Notes: generated from the letters alone by a model not told the origin. Numbered from the stretch's first letter, positions 32,127 to 41,007 are shown. The stretch is DNA of 64,000 bases from Lysinibacillus sphaericus (GCF_006864135.1 NZ_SADV01000020.1:1-64000), one strand, 5' to 3'. Numbers and translations: made by a program.

Positions 32127-32222
32127 TTGTATAAATCACAGGAAAGAAAGCTCATTTGGCTAAGCTTTGGTGTTGCAATTATTATGCTACTTTCCATACT
32201 TGGAAGAATATTTGGAGGTTAG
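32127..32222 (+). CDS. 31-residue single-span membrane peptide upstream of cydA
   Basis: An ORF starting TTG (AAAGGAAG 8 nt before) encodes a peptide with a basic head (YKSQERK), one hydrophobic helix (LIWLSFGVAIIMLLSILG) and RIFGG at the end. The stop is 12 nt before cydA ATG, and the cydA ribosome site (TAGGGGGG) overlaps its stop. Size, topology and place suggest an accessory peptide of the oxidase, or a leader peptide. I recognise no family, and the C-terminal order differs from CydX. Whether it is translated is unproved. Confidence 0.5.
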   Translation: MYKSQERKLIWLSFGVAIIMLLSILGRIFGG

Positions 32223-32234
32223 GGGGGCAATGAC

Positions 32235-33581
32235 ATGGTGAATGAATCAGCAGTCTTTTGGAGTAGAGCGTTAACGGAACTAACTTTATCCTTCCATATT
32301 ATTTATGCAACGATTGGTGTTGGTGTCCCGTTAATGATTATGATCGCACAATGGACTGGGTATAAAAAGAATGATGAGCACTATATTTTAATGGCAAGAC
32401 GTTGGGCACGAGGTTTTGTTATTACGGTTGCAGTTGGAGTCGTCACAGGGACAGCAATTGGCTTACAGTTATCCTTACTATGGCCGAATTTCATGCAGCT
32501 TGCCGGTCAGACAATTGCCTTACCACTTTTCATGGAAACGTTCGCATTTTTCTTTGAAGCCATCTTTTTAGGCATCTACCTATATACTTGGGATCGTTTC
32601 GATAGTCAGAAGAAGCATATGCTACTATTAATCCCAGTTGCTGTCGGTGCATCGATGTCAGCTGTGTTTATAACAATTGTCAATGCGTTTATGAATGCGC
32701 CACAAGGATTTGATATTGTGGACGGCCAGCTAGTGAATATTCAACCATTTTTAGCAATGTTTAATCCAGCAATGCCGACAAAGGTAGCGCATGTTCTCGT
32801 TACAGCCTATATGACATCCGCATTTGTGTTAGCAGCAATTGCAGGATATCGTATGCTTAGAGGTTCTAAGCATATATATCATAAAAAATCTTTATTACTA
32901 CTTATGAAGATTGGTCTGATTTTCTCCATTGCTTCAGCAATTATTGGAGACTTTTCAGGAAAATATTTAGCGGAATATCAGCCAGAAAAACTAGCTGCGG
33001 CTGAGTGGCATTTTGAAACGGCAGACAAAGCTTCCCTTATACTATTTGGTGTATTAGAAGGGGAAGAAGTAAAATATGCTATTAAAGTACCTTATGCTTT
33101 GAGTGTTTTAGCACATAATAATCCAAATGCAGAGGTAATTGGCTTAGATCAATTTGCAGAAGAAGATCGACCACCACTATATATCCATTACCTTTTTAAT
33201 CTCATGGTGTTTATCGGCATGTTTATGGCACTCGTTTCACTAGTTTATGTATGCGGGAAAGCACGTGATTGGCAGTTTATTCATTCACGTTGGTTTAGAT
33301 GGATTGTTGTTGCAGGTGGACCACTTTCTATTATTGCGATTGAAGCAGGCTGGTGGCTTGCTGAAGTTGGACGACAGCCTTGGATCTTATATGGATTAAT
33401 GCGAACACCAGAAGGGGCCACGACGAGTGACCATGTAGATTTAATGATGCTGTTGTTTACAGGTGTGTATGCCGTATTAGGAGTAGGAAGTATGGTCGTT
33501 TTAATTCGTATGTTCAAAAAGAATCCAATTGAGCGAGAGTTAGAAGATCGCCATGCTGAAAAAGGCGGTGACATCCTATGA
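32235..33581 (+). CDS. cydA: Cytochrome bd quinol oxidase subunit I
   Basis: It oxidises quinol and reduces oxygen at low oxygen levels. The 448-residue protein has nine predicted membrane helices. Heme ligands His21 (LSFHIIY) and His186 (KVAHVLV), a Met in the FNLMVFIGMFM helix, acidic residues Glu101 and Glu108 (ETFAFFFEAI) and the family motif GRQPW are all present. The short Q-loop between helices 6 and 7 is the Bacillus type. It overlaps cydB by 4 nt (ATGA), so the subunits are coupled. Confidence 0.97.
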   Translation: MVNESAVFWSRALTELTLSFHIIYATIGVGVPLMIMIAQWTGYKKNDEHYILMARRWARGFVITVAVGVVTGTAIGLQLSLLWPNFMQLAGQTIALPLFMETFAFFFEAIFLGIYLYTWDRFDSQKKHMLLLIPVAVGASMSAVFITIVNAFMNAPQGFDIVDGQLVNIQPFLAMFNPAMPTKVAHVLVTAYMTSAFVLAAIAGYRMLRGSKHIYHKKSLLLLMKIGLIFSIASAIIGDFSGKYLAEYQPEKLAAAEWHFETADKASLILFGVLEGEEVKYAIKVPYALSVLAHNNPNAEVIGLDQFAEEDRPPLYIHYLFNLMVFIGMFMALVSLVYVCGKARDWQFIHSRWFRWIVVAGGPLSIIAIEAGWWLAEVGRQPWILYGLMRTPEGATTSDHVDLMMLLFTGVYAVLGVGSMVVLIRMFKKNPIERELEDRHAEKGGDIL

Positions 33582-34603
33582 CATTAGAGATTTTAGGTAT
33601 TTCAGTTTTATGGATTTTCCTATTTGGTTATGTCATTGTAGCTTCAATCGATTTTGGTGCAGGCTTTTTTAATGCCTACAGCCTACTAATCGGAAAAAAT
33701 CACATTTTAACAAATATTATTAAACGTTATTTATCACCAGTTTGGGAAGTAACCAATGTCTTTTTAGTATTCTTCTTTGTTGGGATTGTTGGATTTTTCC
33801 CACAAACAGCTTTCTATTATGGAACGATTTTACTTGTTCCAGTTAGTATTTCGCTAGTGCTTCTTGCAATACGAGGCTCCTATTATGCATTTGAATCATA
33901 TGGCGCACGTGGGCATATTGGTTACACGTTGACGTATGGTATAGCAGGCTTACTTATTCCAGCCTCACTCTCTGTTGTATTTGCGATTGCTGCTGGCGGC
34001 TATGTTGATATTGCTGACGGGCAACCGTTCTTGAATTATTGGACGTTGTATACGAGCCCGTTTGCTTGGAGTATTGTCGTGCTAAGCATTGCAGCGGTAC
34101 TGTATATTTCAGCTGTGTTTTTAACTTGGTATGCATATAAAGCTAAGGATCGAGAAGCTACAAATTTAATGCGAAAATACGCACTTGCTTGGGCGATACC
34201 ATTAATGGTGAGTGCGCTCGGCATTATGTACGAAATGAAATTCATTAACCCTGAAAGTTACAATAACCTAGTTAATTTATGGTGGATGTTTGCCATATCT
34301 GCCGTGCTATTTATTATTACTGTAGTGTTACTATGGATGCGAAAAAATTACGGTCTTGCGGTTAGTTTATTGATTGCCCAATTTGCAGTGGCATTCTTTG
34401 CATATGGAATTGCCCAATACCCATATTTACTGTATCCGTATTTAACGATTTACGATAGCTTTACAAGCACACAAATGGCGATTGCACTCGTCATTGCGTT
34501 TGTTTTGGGACTGTGTCTGCTTATTCCATCATTGTTCTTGTTGTTGAAATTATTCCTTTTCAACAAAAATTATGTGACAGGAAAAGAAGATAATCACGCA
34601 TAG
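33578..34603 (+). CDS. cydB: Cytochrome bd quinol oxidase subunit II
   Basis: This 341-residue membrane protein with eight to nine predicted helices pairs with CydA. Marks are the ASIDFGAGFFNAYSL helix near the N terminus and the conserved SPVWEVTNVFLVFF segment. The start ATG overlaps the cydA stop (ATGA) and has AAGGCGGTG upstream. The next gene, cydS, follows 13 nt later. Confidence 0.95.
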   Translation: MTLEILGISVLWIFLFGYVIVASIDFGAGFFNAYSLLIGKNHILTNIIKRYLSPVWEVTNVFLVFFFVGIVGFFPQTAFYYGTILLVPVSISLVLLAIRGSYYAFESYGARGHIGYTLTYGIAGLLIPASLSVVFAIAAGGYVDIADGQPFLNYWTLYTSPFAWSIVVLSIAAVLYISAVFLTWYAYKAKDREATNLMRKYALAWAIPLMVSALGIMYEMKFINPESYNNLVNLWWMFAISAVLFIITVVLLWMRKNYGLAVSLLIAQFAVAFFAYGIAQYPYLLYPYLTIYDSFTSTQMAIALVIAFVLGLCLLIPSLFLLLKLFLFNKNYVTGKEDNHA

Positions 34604-34616
34604 GAGGGATACAACT

Positions 34617-34739
34617 ATGACAAGTTTTTTGATTTTTTATGCACCATTTATAGTCGTCATCCTAGGTGTAGTTGCTGCTTTCTGGTGGGCACCTAGAGAT
34701 TACCATACAGTAAGGAAAGAGGAGAAGAGTCGCGAATAG
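34617..34739 (+). CDS. cydS: CydS, small third subunit of Bacillus-type cytochrome bd
   Basis: This 40-residue protein (ATG, AGGAGGG upstream) starts MTSFLIFYAPFIVVILGVVAAFWWAP and ends in a charged tail. It has a single membrane helix with the YAPF.VV..GVVAAFW pattern of Geobacillus CydS, which fills a groove on CydA. It is too short for many gene callers. The position right after cydB supports the call. Confidence 0.88.
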   Translation: MTSFLIFYAPFIVVILGVVAAFWWAPRDYHTVRKEEKSRE

Positions 34740-34752
34740 CGGCTCTTTTTTC
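34726..34752 (+). terminator. Intrinsic terminator of the cyd operon
   Basis: A 7-bp stem GAGTCGC/GCGGCTC (one G-U pair) followed by six T residues; the left arm lies inside the cydS end. Confidence 0.85.
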
Positions 34753-34913
34753 TACTCGTGTAAAGGTGATCAGTTTGAGAGCGGATACCAATCTTGTCTT
34801 CCTGATCAGTTAGAAGTAGAGCCGACCACATTTGAGTGTTAATATGAAGCCTTGTTCTTTTGTCATCCGCCTCAACATGCTACAATAAAGAGATTGAAAT
34901 GGAGGATGTACGA

Positions 34914-36281
34914 ATGTCAGCACCCGTGAAAAAGAATGACCGACTAACAGTTTATATAGAAGATTTAACACATGATGGCAATGGCGTCGCAAAGGTCGAT
35001 GGCTATCCATTATTTATCCAAGGTGCACTTCCTAGTGAAACGGCGGAAATACATGTTGTAAAAACGTTAAAAAACTACGGCTTTGCGAAGGTCGTAGAAA
35101 TTCTCGAGCCATCATCAGATCGTGTAGATGCGCCTTGTGAATATTTTAAACAATGTGGCGGCTGCCAATTACAACACCTGTCTTATGAAGGACAGTTAAA
35201 ATGGAAAGAAAACATGGTGCGTAATGTCATGCAGCGCATTGGTAAAATTGCTGCGCCTGTTCTACCAGTGAAGGGCATGGAAGAGCCTTGGCATTACCGT
35301 AATAAAGCGCAAATACCTTTCTCCTCAAATGAAGCAGGACAAGCAATTGCTGGTTTCTACAAAACGAAGTCTCATAGCATTGTGGATATGGAGCGATGCT
35401 TAATTCAGACTGGAGAAGCGGACGCTATTCTTGCAGATTTGAAAAAGGAATTAGCGGCAATTGGTATTCGACCATACAACGAGCAAACACATGAGGGAAT
35501 GCTACGCCACGTAGTTATTCGTAAAGCACGAGCAACTGGTGAAGTGATGGTTGTTGTCGTAACTAAAAAGAAAAAATTCCTGCAAAAAGAAGCCGCTGTT
35601 GCGACAATCCAGAAGCTTGTCCCGAATGTTACATCCATTATGCAAAACGTTAATAGCGACAAAACGAACGTTATTTTCGGTGATGAAACCGTAAATCTGT
35701 GGGGCAAGGACGTTATTATTGATACAATTGGCGATGTTCGCTTTGAAATTTCAGCCCGTTCATTTTACCAAGTAAACCCTGAGCAAACGGAAGTTCTATA
35801 CAAACAAGCATTAGACTACGCTAACTTGCAGGGTGATGAACGAGTAATTGATGCATACTGTGGTATCGGCACAATTTCTTTATTCCTTGCACAAAAAGCA
35901 AAGGCTGTTATGGGGGTTGAAATTGTCCCACAAGCGATTGAAGATGCAAAACGCAATGCAGCACTAAATGGCTTTACGAACACGTATTTCGAGGCTGGGC
36001 CAGCAGAGGAAGTTATTCCACGCTGGTATAAGGAAGGTAAAGAAGCGGATGTTTTAGTAGTTGACCCACCACGCAAAGGCTGCGATGAGGCGCTTCTAAA
36101 GACAATTTTAGAGCAACGACCAAAGCGTGTTGTGTATGTGTCCTGTAATCCAGCTACACTAGCACGTGATCTTCGAATTTTGGAGGATGGGGGCTATAAA
36201 ACGCAGGAGATTCAACCTGTAGATATGTTCCCGCATTCGACGCATGTGGAGGTTGTTACGGAACTAACTCTAAAGGAGTGA
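34914..36281 (+). CDS. rlmCD: 23S rRNA (uracil-5)-methyltransferase, RlmCD-like
   Basis: This SAM-dependent TrmA-family enzyme makes m5U in RNA. The start is ATG 34914 (455 residues) behind GGAGGATG. It has an N-terminal TRAM domain (about 8-65) and 4Fe-4S ligands Cys75, Cys81, Cys84 ([11 protein letters not shown]) with a fourth in MERCLIQ. The SAM site is [12 protein letters not shown] and the catalytic parts are DPPRKGC and [12 protein letters not shown]. In B. subtilis the relative following dgkB methylates U747 and U1939; the same targets here are inferred. The next gene is coupled, 5 nt away. Confidence 0.93.
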   Translation: MSAPVKKNDRLTVYIEDLTHDGNGVAKVDGYPLFIQGALPSETAEIHVVKTLKNYGFAKVVEILEPSSDRVDAPCEYFKQCGGCQLQHLSYEGQLKWKENMVRNVMQRIGKIAAPVLPVKGMEEPWHYRNKAQIPFSSNEAGQAIAGFYKTKSHSIVDMERCLIQTGEADAILADLKKELAAIGIRPYNEQTHEGMLRHVVIRKARATGEVMVVVVTKKKKFLQKEAAVATIQKLVPNVTSIMQNVNSDKTNVIFGDETVNLWGKDVIIDTIGDVRFEISARSFYQVNPEQTEVLYKQALDYANLQGDERVIDAYCGIGTISLFLAQKAKAVMGVEIVPQAIEDAKRNAALNGFTNTYFEAGPAEEVIPRWYKEGKEADVLVVDPPRKGCDEALLKTILEQRPKRVVYVSCNPATLARDLRILEDGGYKTQEIQPVDMFPHSTHVEVVTELTLKE

Positions 36282-36286
36282 TCATA

Positions 36287-36475
36287 ATGGACGCAGCAAA
36301 AAAATGGCTCTCTATCCCGAAAGATATTAGAGAAATGCTCGTGAAAAACGTATTTTGTGGCAATTGTGGTGTAACGACAATTGTGAAGTACACGATACAA
36401 GAGGGAGAATATGCCCCTGTATTGAAGGGGAAATGCAAGACTTGTGGTAGGGATGTTGCTCGGGTGATTGATTAG
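36287..36475 (+). CDS. Small zinc-ribbon-like protein
   Basis: The 62-residue protein (ATG with AAAGGAG upstream, 5 nt after rlmCD) has two CxxC knuckles: FCGNCG (near residue 24) and CKTCG (near 52), enough to hold one zinc ion. The rest is short and basic. No named family is recognised. It is probably co-transcribed with rlmCD and ends in its own terminator, so a role near RNA or ribosomes is possible but unproved. Confidence 0.8.
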   Translation: MDAAKKWLSIPKDIREMLVKNVFCGNCGVTTIVKYTIQEGEYAPVLKGKCKTCGRDVARVID

Positions 36476-36492
36476 TAAATGATAGAACTCTG

Positions 36493-36522
36493 AAAGGATG
36501 GAGTGAATATTCCATCCTTTTT
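36493..36522 (+). terminator. Intrinsic terminator after rlmCD and the zinc-ribbon gene
   Basis: A perfect 10-bp stem AAAGGATGGA/TCCATCCTTT with further T residues. Confidence 0.9.
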
Positions 36523-36752
36523 GTGTAAGCATGGAAGGGATTTGGTTGAATCTTATGCTTGAATAGAAGAGGTTACTTTTGATATATGTGAATTAAAATA
36601 CGACTTTCACAAATTATAAATGCCAAATGTATTTGTGTTTGATAATTAGTTATTGAGCATGATATAAGTGTAAAAGAAGTAGAACATTTGGCTTCATGTT
36701 TTTTGATCGAGAGTTTGAAGTTGTATCCATAGTGAGAGGATTTGAGTTTGAC

Positions 36753-37721
36753 ATGATAGATAATTTTTGGCGTGACTTACCGCGACCATTTTTTGTACTT
36801 GCACCAATGGAAGATGTGACGGATGTTGTTTTTCGTCATGTAGTAAGTGAAGCCGGTCGACCGGACGTATTTTTCACAGAGTTTACAAACTCGGATAGCT
36901 ATTGTCATCCAGAGGGTATGAAAAGTGTGCGTGGTCGTTTAATTTTTACAGAAGATGAACAGCCAATGGTGGCACATATTTGGGGGGATAATCCCGAATA
37001 TTTTCGTCAAATGAGTATTGGTATGGCGGAGCTAGGCTTTAAAGGCATCGATATTAATATGGGTTGTCCTGTACCGAATGTGGCATCGAGAGGGAAAGGT
37101 AGTGGCCTTATTCTGCGTCCAGACGTTGCGGCAGAGCTTATTCAAGCAGCAAAAGCAGGAGGACTACCTGTCAGCGTGAAAACACGACTTGGCTTTAAAG
37201 AGGTAAATGAGTGGGAGGAGTGGCTAACGCATATTTTAAAGCAGGATATTGCGAACCTTTCTATTCATTTACGTACAAGAAAGGAAATGAGCCAAGTAGA
37301 TGCGCATTGGGAGCTAATTCCGGAAATCAAAAAATTGCGTGACCGTATTGCACCAAATACGCTAATAACAATCAATGGAGACATTCCTGACCGTCAAACT
37401 GGGCTACAGCTTGCTGAACAATATGGTATTGATGGCGTTATGATCGGGCGAGGTATTTTTAAAAATCCTTTTGCTTTTGAAAAAGAGCCGAAAGAGCATA
37501 GTAGTAAAGAGTATCTTGATCTTTTAAGACTGCAGCTTGATCTTCAAGATCAATATGCGGAAGTACTACCACGTTCAATCTCTGGGCTTCATCGCTTTTT
37601 CAAAATTTATGTTAAAGGTTTCCGTGGAGCTGGTGAATTAAGAAATCAATTGATGAACACGAAATCAACAGATGAAGTGCGTGCATTGCTTGATAACTTT
37701 GATTCAAACGATGTTGAATGA
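36753..37721 (+). CDS. tRNA-dihydrouridine synthase family protein
   Basis: This FMN enzyme reduces uridines in tRNA to dihydrouridine. I take ATG 36753 (322 residues; [24 protein letters not shown]). The upstream ATG at 36696 adds 19 residues with no family likeness. Marks are the FMN-binding [13 protein letters not shown], the catalytic Cys in [11 protein letters not shown], the SVKTRLGF strand and [12 protein letters not shown]. The C-terminal helical domain is shortened relative to DusB, closer to a second Bacillales Dus branch. Which uridine it modifies cannot be told. Confidence 0.88.
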   Translation: MIDNFWRDLPRPFFVLAPMEDVTDVVFRHVVSEAGRPDVFFTEFTNSDSYCHPEGMKSVRGRLIFTEDEQPMVAHIWGDNPEYFRQMSIGMAELGFKGIDINMGCPVPNVASRGKGSGLILRPDVAAELIQAAKAGGLPVSVKTRLGFKEVNEWEEWLTHILKQDIANLSIHLRTRKEMSQVDAHWELIPEIKKLRDRIAPNTLITINGDIPDRQTGLQLAEQYGIDGVMIGRGIFKNPFAFEKEPKEHSSKEYLDLLRLQLDLQDQYAEVLPRSISGLHRFFKIYVKGFRGAGELRNQLMNTKSTDEVRALLDNFDSNDVE

Positions 37722-37740
37722 CGAAGGACCGTAGATAGCA

Positions 37741-37768
37741 AAGAGGGGCAATTAACCCCTCTTTTTTG
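37741..37768. terminator. Intrinsic terminator between converging dus and GNAT genes
   Basis: A perfect 7-bp stem AGAGGGG/CCCCTCT and six T residues on the plus strand. Confidence 0.85.
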
Positions 37769-37772
37769 TTGC

Positions 37773-38696
37773 CTAATTGAGTTTTGTAAAGTACCTTATC
37801 TCTTCTGTATCCGTATAAAAACCGACAGACTCGTATAGAGATAAAGCTGATTTATTTGTAGTTAGTACCATGAGAGTAGCTTTTTGTAGCTGATGAGACT
37901 TAAGGTATTTCATAGCTTGTGTAAGCAAAAACTGGGCAATACCGCGTTTCCTCCACGGTTCACGGACAAAAACGTCCTCTATTACACCGTAGTCTTCTTC
38001 TTGCCATGCCATCAGTCCACCAATAATAGCGTCTGTTTGACGTATGACCATGGATGTCCATAGCTTGTTGTCCTTGTATTCAGATAACCTATTTAGACCA
38101 AGTGGAGTGTCTGGCCAAATTTCGGCTTCTATATCAAGGTAATTTCTTTCCTCGCTAGAAGTCTCCATCTTCCAGTATGAGAATTGAAATTCTTCTTGTA
38201 GTGTTAACGCAGGAATAGGTTTATTCAAATCACGATTCATACGATACAGGCTATTTAGAGGGAGGTAGCCTTTTTGGATAAAAAACTGATTGTTTGCAGT
38301 TTCTTCCGAGTCGTTACCAACGCAAAGAATTGTCCCATATTCTTTAGGTAAAGTTTCCTTTAATTGATGTGCTCTTTTGAAAAGATATTGATAGACTTTA
38401 TCGAGCAGAGCAATGTCATGTTCTCTTTCAGAAATGGTTTTAAGATTAACGTATATAGAGTGGTTATTCTCTATTGAACGACCGGGGGGTACAACGTTAA
38501 TGATGCTAACTTGCCCCTTAGCGACCATTTTCCCTTTTTCAAATGCGCAATAAACGTTACGCCAATTATCTTCGTCTCCGACCCACCAAATTGTCGCATT
38601 TTCTTTTGCTGTAACGGATTGGTACAATTCCCCAAGTAAAGGCATGTCCCCATATTCAAAATTACGTATGAAAATTTCTGTTGATGATTGGCTCAA
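37773..38696 (-). CDS. GNAT family N-acetyltransferase
   Basis: The 307-residue protein appears to hold two GNAT halves. The C-terminal half (about 160-305) has a clear acetyl-CoA site: the GVIEDVFVREPWRKRGIA stretch and the following ATLMVLTTNKSALSLYESVGFY strand-helix pair with the conserved Tyr. The N-terminal half is a degenerate GNAT domain with no clear P-loop. The substrate is unknown. AGGAGG lies before the start on the minus strand. It stands alone, converging with the dus gene. Confidence 0.85.
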   Translation of the reverse strand: MSQSSTEIFIRNFEYGDMPLLGELYQSVTAKENATIWWVGDEDNWRNVYCAFEKGKMVAKGQVSIINVVPPGRSIENNHSIYVNLKTISEREHDIALLDKVYQYLFKRAHQLKETLPKEYGTILCVGNDSEETANNQFFIQKGYLPLNSLYRMNRDLNKPIPALTLQEEFQFSYWKMETSSEERNYLDIEAEIWPDTPLGLNRLSEYKDNKLWTSMVIRQTDAIIGGLMAWQEEDYGVIEDVFVREPWRKRGIAQFLLTQAMKYLKSHQLQKATLMVLTTNKSALSLYESVGFYTDTEEIRYFTKLN

Positions 38697-38870
38697 AATA
38701 ATCCTCCTCGTAGTATGGGATTTTGCAGTTTAGAAGGTTGGCTATGCGAGTTCCCTGTATCGATTCCATCTATACATTATATATCATAAAATGGTATTAT
38801 ATGTAATAATATTTTTAGTGATTCTTTAAATAAAATAGCTGTTACCTATTGCCCAAAAGGAGAATTAACT

Positions 38871-39008
38871 ATGTACAAACTTATGCATATTGAAGACGAT
38901 ACTGAATTAAGTGCGCTTATTCAAGAAAACTTGGAGCGCTATGGGTATACTGTTGTACAGCTTAAAGACTTTTTTGATATAGATGAAAATGCCTCCTATC
39001 TCAACTAA
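38871..39008 (+). pseudogene. Truncated response regulator (receiver domain N terminus only)
   Basis: A 45-codon ORF (ATG, AAAAGGAG 8 nt before) reads MYKLMHIEDDTELSALIQENLERYGYTVVQLKDF and then stops. This is the first beta strand with the acidic pair, helix 1 and strand 2 of an OmpR-type receiver; the phosphorylated Asp, the rest of the receiver and the DNA-binding domain are missing, and no partner kinase lies nearby. It looks like a remnant of a lost two-component system, though the intact ribosome site means a short peptide may still be made. Confidence 0.7.
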
Positions 39009-39039
39009 GAGCTAAGGTAATTTTTTCTACTATAAGGCA

Positions 39040-39068
39040 TTGCTATTTCAATAATAATCTTATAGAAT
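39040..39068 (+). promoter_or_regulatory. Sigma-A promoter of the PyrR-type leader
   Basis: TTGCTA (39040-39045), a 17-bp spacer and TAGAAT (39063-39068). It is placed so that the transcript contains the whole attenuator that follows. Confidence 0.6.
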
Positions 39069-39109
39069 GTAGAACAACATAAATGAACGAAATAAATTTC
39101 CTTTAATAC

Positions 39110-39209
39110 GGTCCAGAGAGGCTGAAAAGGGCTACTTGATATTTTAAGGCTAAAATATCTTTGATTTGGCATGCCCTTTTGTCCTCTGTGACAGAAGGGC
39201 TTTTATTTT
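39110..39209 (+). promoter_or_regulatory. PyrR-type transcription attenuator upstream of an MFS gene
   Basis: GGTCCAGAGAGGCT (39110-39123) fits the PyrR binding loop ARUCCNGNGAGGYU at all but the first base. AAAAGGGC (39125-39132) can pair with GCCCTTTT (39173-39180) around a GATATTTTA/TAAAATATC hairpin to form an antiterminator. The competing terminator GCCCTTTTGTC/GACAGAAGGGC (39173-39200) ends in TTTTATTTT. This is the three-structure logic of pyr operon leaders: UMP-bound PyrR favours the terminator. Confidence 0.85.
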
Positions 39210-39229
39210 GCTTCAACCTCTTTTAATGG

Positions 39230-39243
39230 AGTCCCGTGAGGCT
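39230..39243 (+). promoter_or_regulatory. Second PyrR binding-loop motif
   Basis: AGTCCCGTGAGGCT matches ARUCCNGNGAGGYU at every position. It lies 30 nt past the first terminator and before a GAATGGA/TCCATTC hairpin (39253-39281), but I see no T tract, so whether it controls a second terminator is unclear. Confidence 0.65.
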
Positions 39244-39325
39244 TAAAAAGAGAATGGACAAGAATTGTATAATCCATTCCCTCAAAAAGAGATCTTTATC
39301 AACAAGAAACTGGAGGATTGTAAAG

Positions 39326-40540
39326 ATGGATTATCGTAAGAAAACAGTGGTAGCTTCAGTAGCTGGTTTAACATTGGAAGGGATGGACATTATGTTTATC
39401 TCCTTTGCAATGACAATGATTATTTCAGAATTTAACATTGACTTCGCAACGGGTGGGCTCATTTCTTCCGTAACGAATATTGGTATGCTGTTAGGTGGCA
39501 TTATTTTCGGGGTTTTAGCTGATAAGTATGGGCGGGTAAAAGTGTTTACTTATACCGTCTTGCTGTTTGCAATTGGTACAGCTTTAACTGGGTTAGCAAC
39601 AACTATTGAACAAATTTATATGTATAGATTTATTGCAGGTCTCGGTGCAGGGGGCGAATACGGCATTGGTATGGCGCTTGTTGCCGAGGCTTGGCCGAAG
39701 AATAAGCAAGGAAGAGCCTCTTCATATGTTAGTGTAGGTGCTCAATACGGAGTTATTTTAGCAGCGTTACTAAGTGCCATTATTCTTCCTACTTTAGGAT
39801 GGAGAGCTTTATTCTTTGTTGGTGTAGTACCTGTCATTTTCGCTTTTATCGTGCGAAGAAATCTTGAGGAATCACCGGAGTGGCTGGCTGCTCAGAAAAA
39901 TAAAAAAATCGATAAGCAACATGAAAAAGGTAAGTTGGTGCAGCTATTTGAAACGCCTCGAACTTCGATGACGACAATATCATTAATCGTTATGGCAACT
40001 GTTCAAATTGCTGGTTACAATGGCTTAATGATTTGGTTGCCATCTATGTTGCAAAAATCTCAAGGTCTATCCGTTTCAAGCTCGGCACTTTGGACAATTA
40101 GCACAGCAGTTGGCATGATTATTGGGATGCTAACATTTGGGCGAGTTATGGACCGATTTGGCGCAAAGCGTGCATTCGGAATCTTTTTACTTACCTCTGC
40201 ATGTGCAGTGTTTTTATATGCCTATGCCACAGGTAGTTTCTCAATTTTATTAGGTGGTGCAATTGTCGGCTTTTTCTCAAACGGGATGTTCGCAGGGTAT
40301 GGAGCTTTAATTAGTAGCTTCTATCCAGTGCAAATTCGAAGTACAGCAACAAATACAATTTTTAACTTTGGTAGAGCAATTGGAGGATTTTCACCAATCT
40401 TTGTCGGCTATATTCTTCAAAGTTATGATATGACGGTCGTTATGATCTATTTAGCTGCCTTATATTGTATTTCCTTTATCGTGATGCTTACTCTAAAAAA
40501 AGGGGCAAGCGAGGCTTTACAACCGGTTGAAATTAAATAA
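39326..40540 (+). CDS. MFS transporter (AAHS/sugar-porter-like), probably pyrimidine regulated
   Basis: The start is ATG 39326 (404 residues, TGGAGGA upstream). Twelve membrane helices are predicted. The loop 2-3 motif GVLADKYGRVKVF and GAGGEYGIGMALVAEAWP place it near the aromatic acid:proton symporters. The PyrR-type leader directly upstream indicates control by pyrimidine nucleotides. I infer that it moves a pyrimidine precursor, and orotate (an aromatic carboxylate) is the best guess; this is not shown by the sequence. No other pyr gene is adjacent. Confidence 0.85.
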   Translation: MDYRKKTVVASVAGLTLEGMDIMFISFAMTMIISEFNIDFATGGLISSVTNIGMLLGGIIFGVLADKYGRVKVFTYTVLLFAIGTALTGLATTIEQIYMYRFIAGLGAGGEYGIGMALVAEAWPKNKQGRASSYVSVGAQYGVILAALLSAIILPTLGWRALFFVGVVPVIFAFIVRRNLEESPEWLAAQKNKKIDKQHEKGKLVQLFETPRTSMTTISLIVMATVQIAGYNGLMIWLPSMLQKSQGLSVSSSALWTISTAVGMIIGMLTFGRVMDRFGAKRAFGIFLLTSACAVFLYAYATGSFSILLGGAIVGFFSNGMFAGYGALISSFYPVQIRSTATNTIFNFGRAIGGFSPIFVGYILQSYDMTVVMIYLAALYCISFIVMLTLKKGASEALQPVEIK

Positions 40541-40541
40541 A

Positions 40542-40752
40542 TCAATTATGCCTCGGCATAAATTGTGTCTGGAATCGGCTTTGTGCTTAGGCCTTCAGAT
40601 GTTTTTTGCCCGAAAGCGTAGTGCTAACGCAGCGTCAGCAACTGGTTTTGTCTGTGCGAAAGCGAAGCGGCAGCAACAGCACGATGCAGGTCAGTTAGCC
40701 GTTAGCTAACATCCTCTAAGAACTCCTTTCCGATTCCGTGACATCCGCCGGA
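40542..40752 (-). repeat. Intergenic repeat, family B, long inverted copy
   Basis: Read on the minus strand it starts TCCGGCGGATGTCACGG and ends with the AATT(T)ATGCCGAGGCATAATT palindrome, as in the copy at 20.23 kb. It carries two GCGAAAGCG(T/A)AG...CAGCAAC modules of about 38 bp in the middle, absent from the short copy. It fills the gap after the MFS gene. Confidence 0.8.
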
Positions 40753-40755
40753 CAT

Positions 40756-40800
40756 AAAAGAACGAATGCCAATTTTAAAAAAGGGATTCGTTCTTTTTTT
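40756..40800. terminator. Bidirectional terminator between MFS and SASP genes
   Basis: AAAGAACGAATGCC pairs with GGGATTCGTTCTTT around an A-rich loop; T tracts follow on both strands. Confidence 0.85.
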
Positions 40801-40809
40801 AATTTATTA

Positions 40810-41007
40810 TTATAATAAACCTTTTGAACGTTTTTCAGCCATTTCTACGAGGCGTTTTGTTATTTCTCCCCCGACTGAACCGTTTGCACGAGAAGAGGCT
40901 TCTGGCCCTAATTGTACATTAAATTCTTGTGCGATTTCATATTTCAATTGGTTAACGGCTTCATGTACACCGGGAACTAGAAGCTTATTTGAACTACGAT
41001 TAGCCAT
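40810..41007 (-). CDS. Alpha/beta-type small acid-soluble spore protein
   Basis: It binds and protects DNA in the spore core and is degraded at germination. The 65-residue protein has the family signatures: [14 protein letters not shown] (GPR protease cleavage region, EIA) and [18 protein letters not shown] for DNA binding. GGAGGTGAG precedes the ATG. The gene is single, with a terminator after the stop. Expression in the forespore is expected from the family; I could not place a sure sigma-G promoter. Confidence 0.96.
   Translation of the reverse strand: MANRSSNKLLVPGVHEAVNQLKYEIAQEFNVQLGPEASSRANGSVGGEITKRLVEMAEKRSKGLL

Noticed and set aside
39236-39325. 30-codon extension of the MFS carrier
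   Set aside because: It overlaps the PyrR loop; TGGAGGA stands before ATG 39326, where membrane-protein likeness starts.
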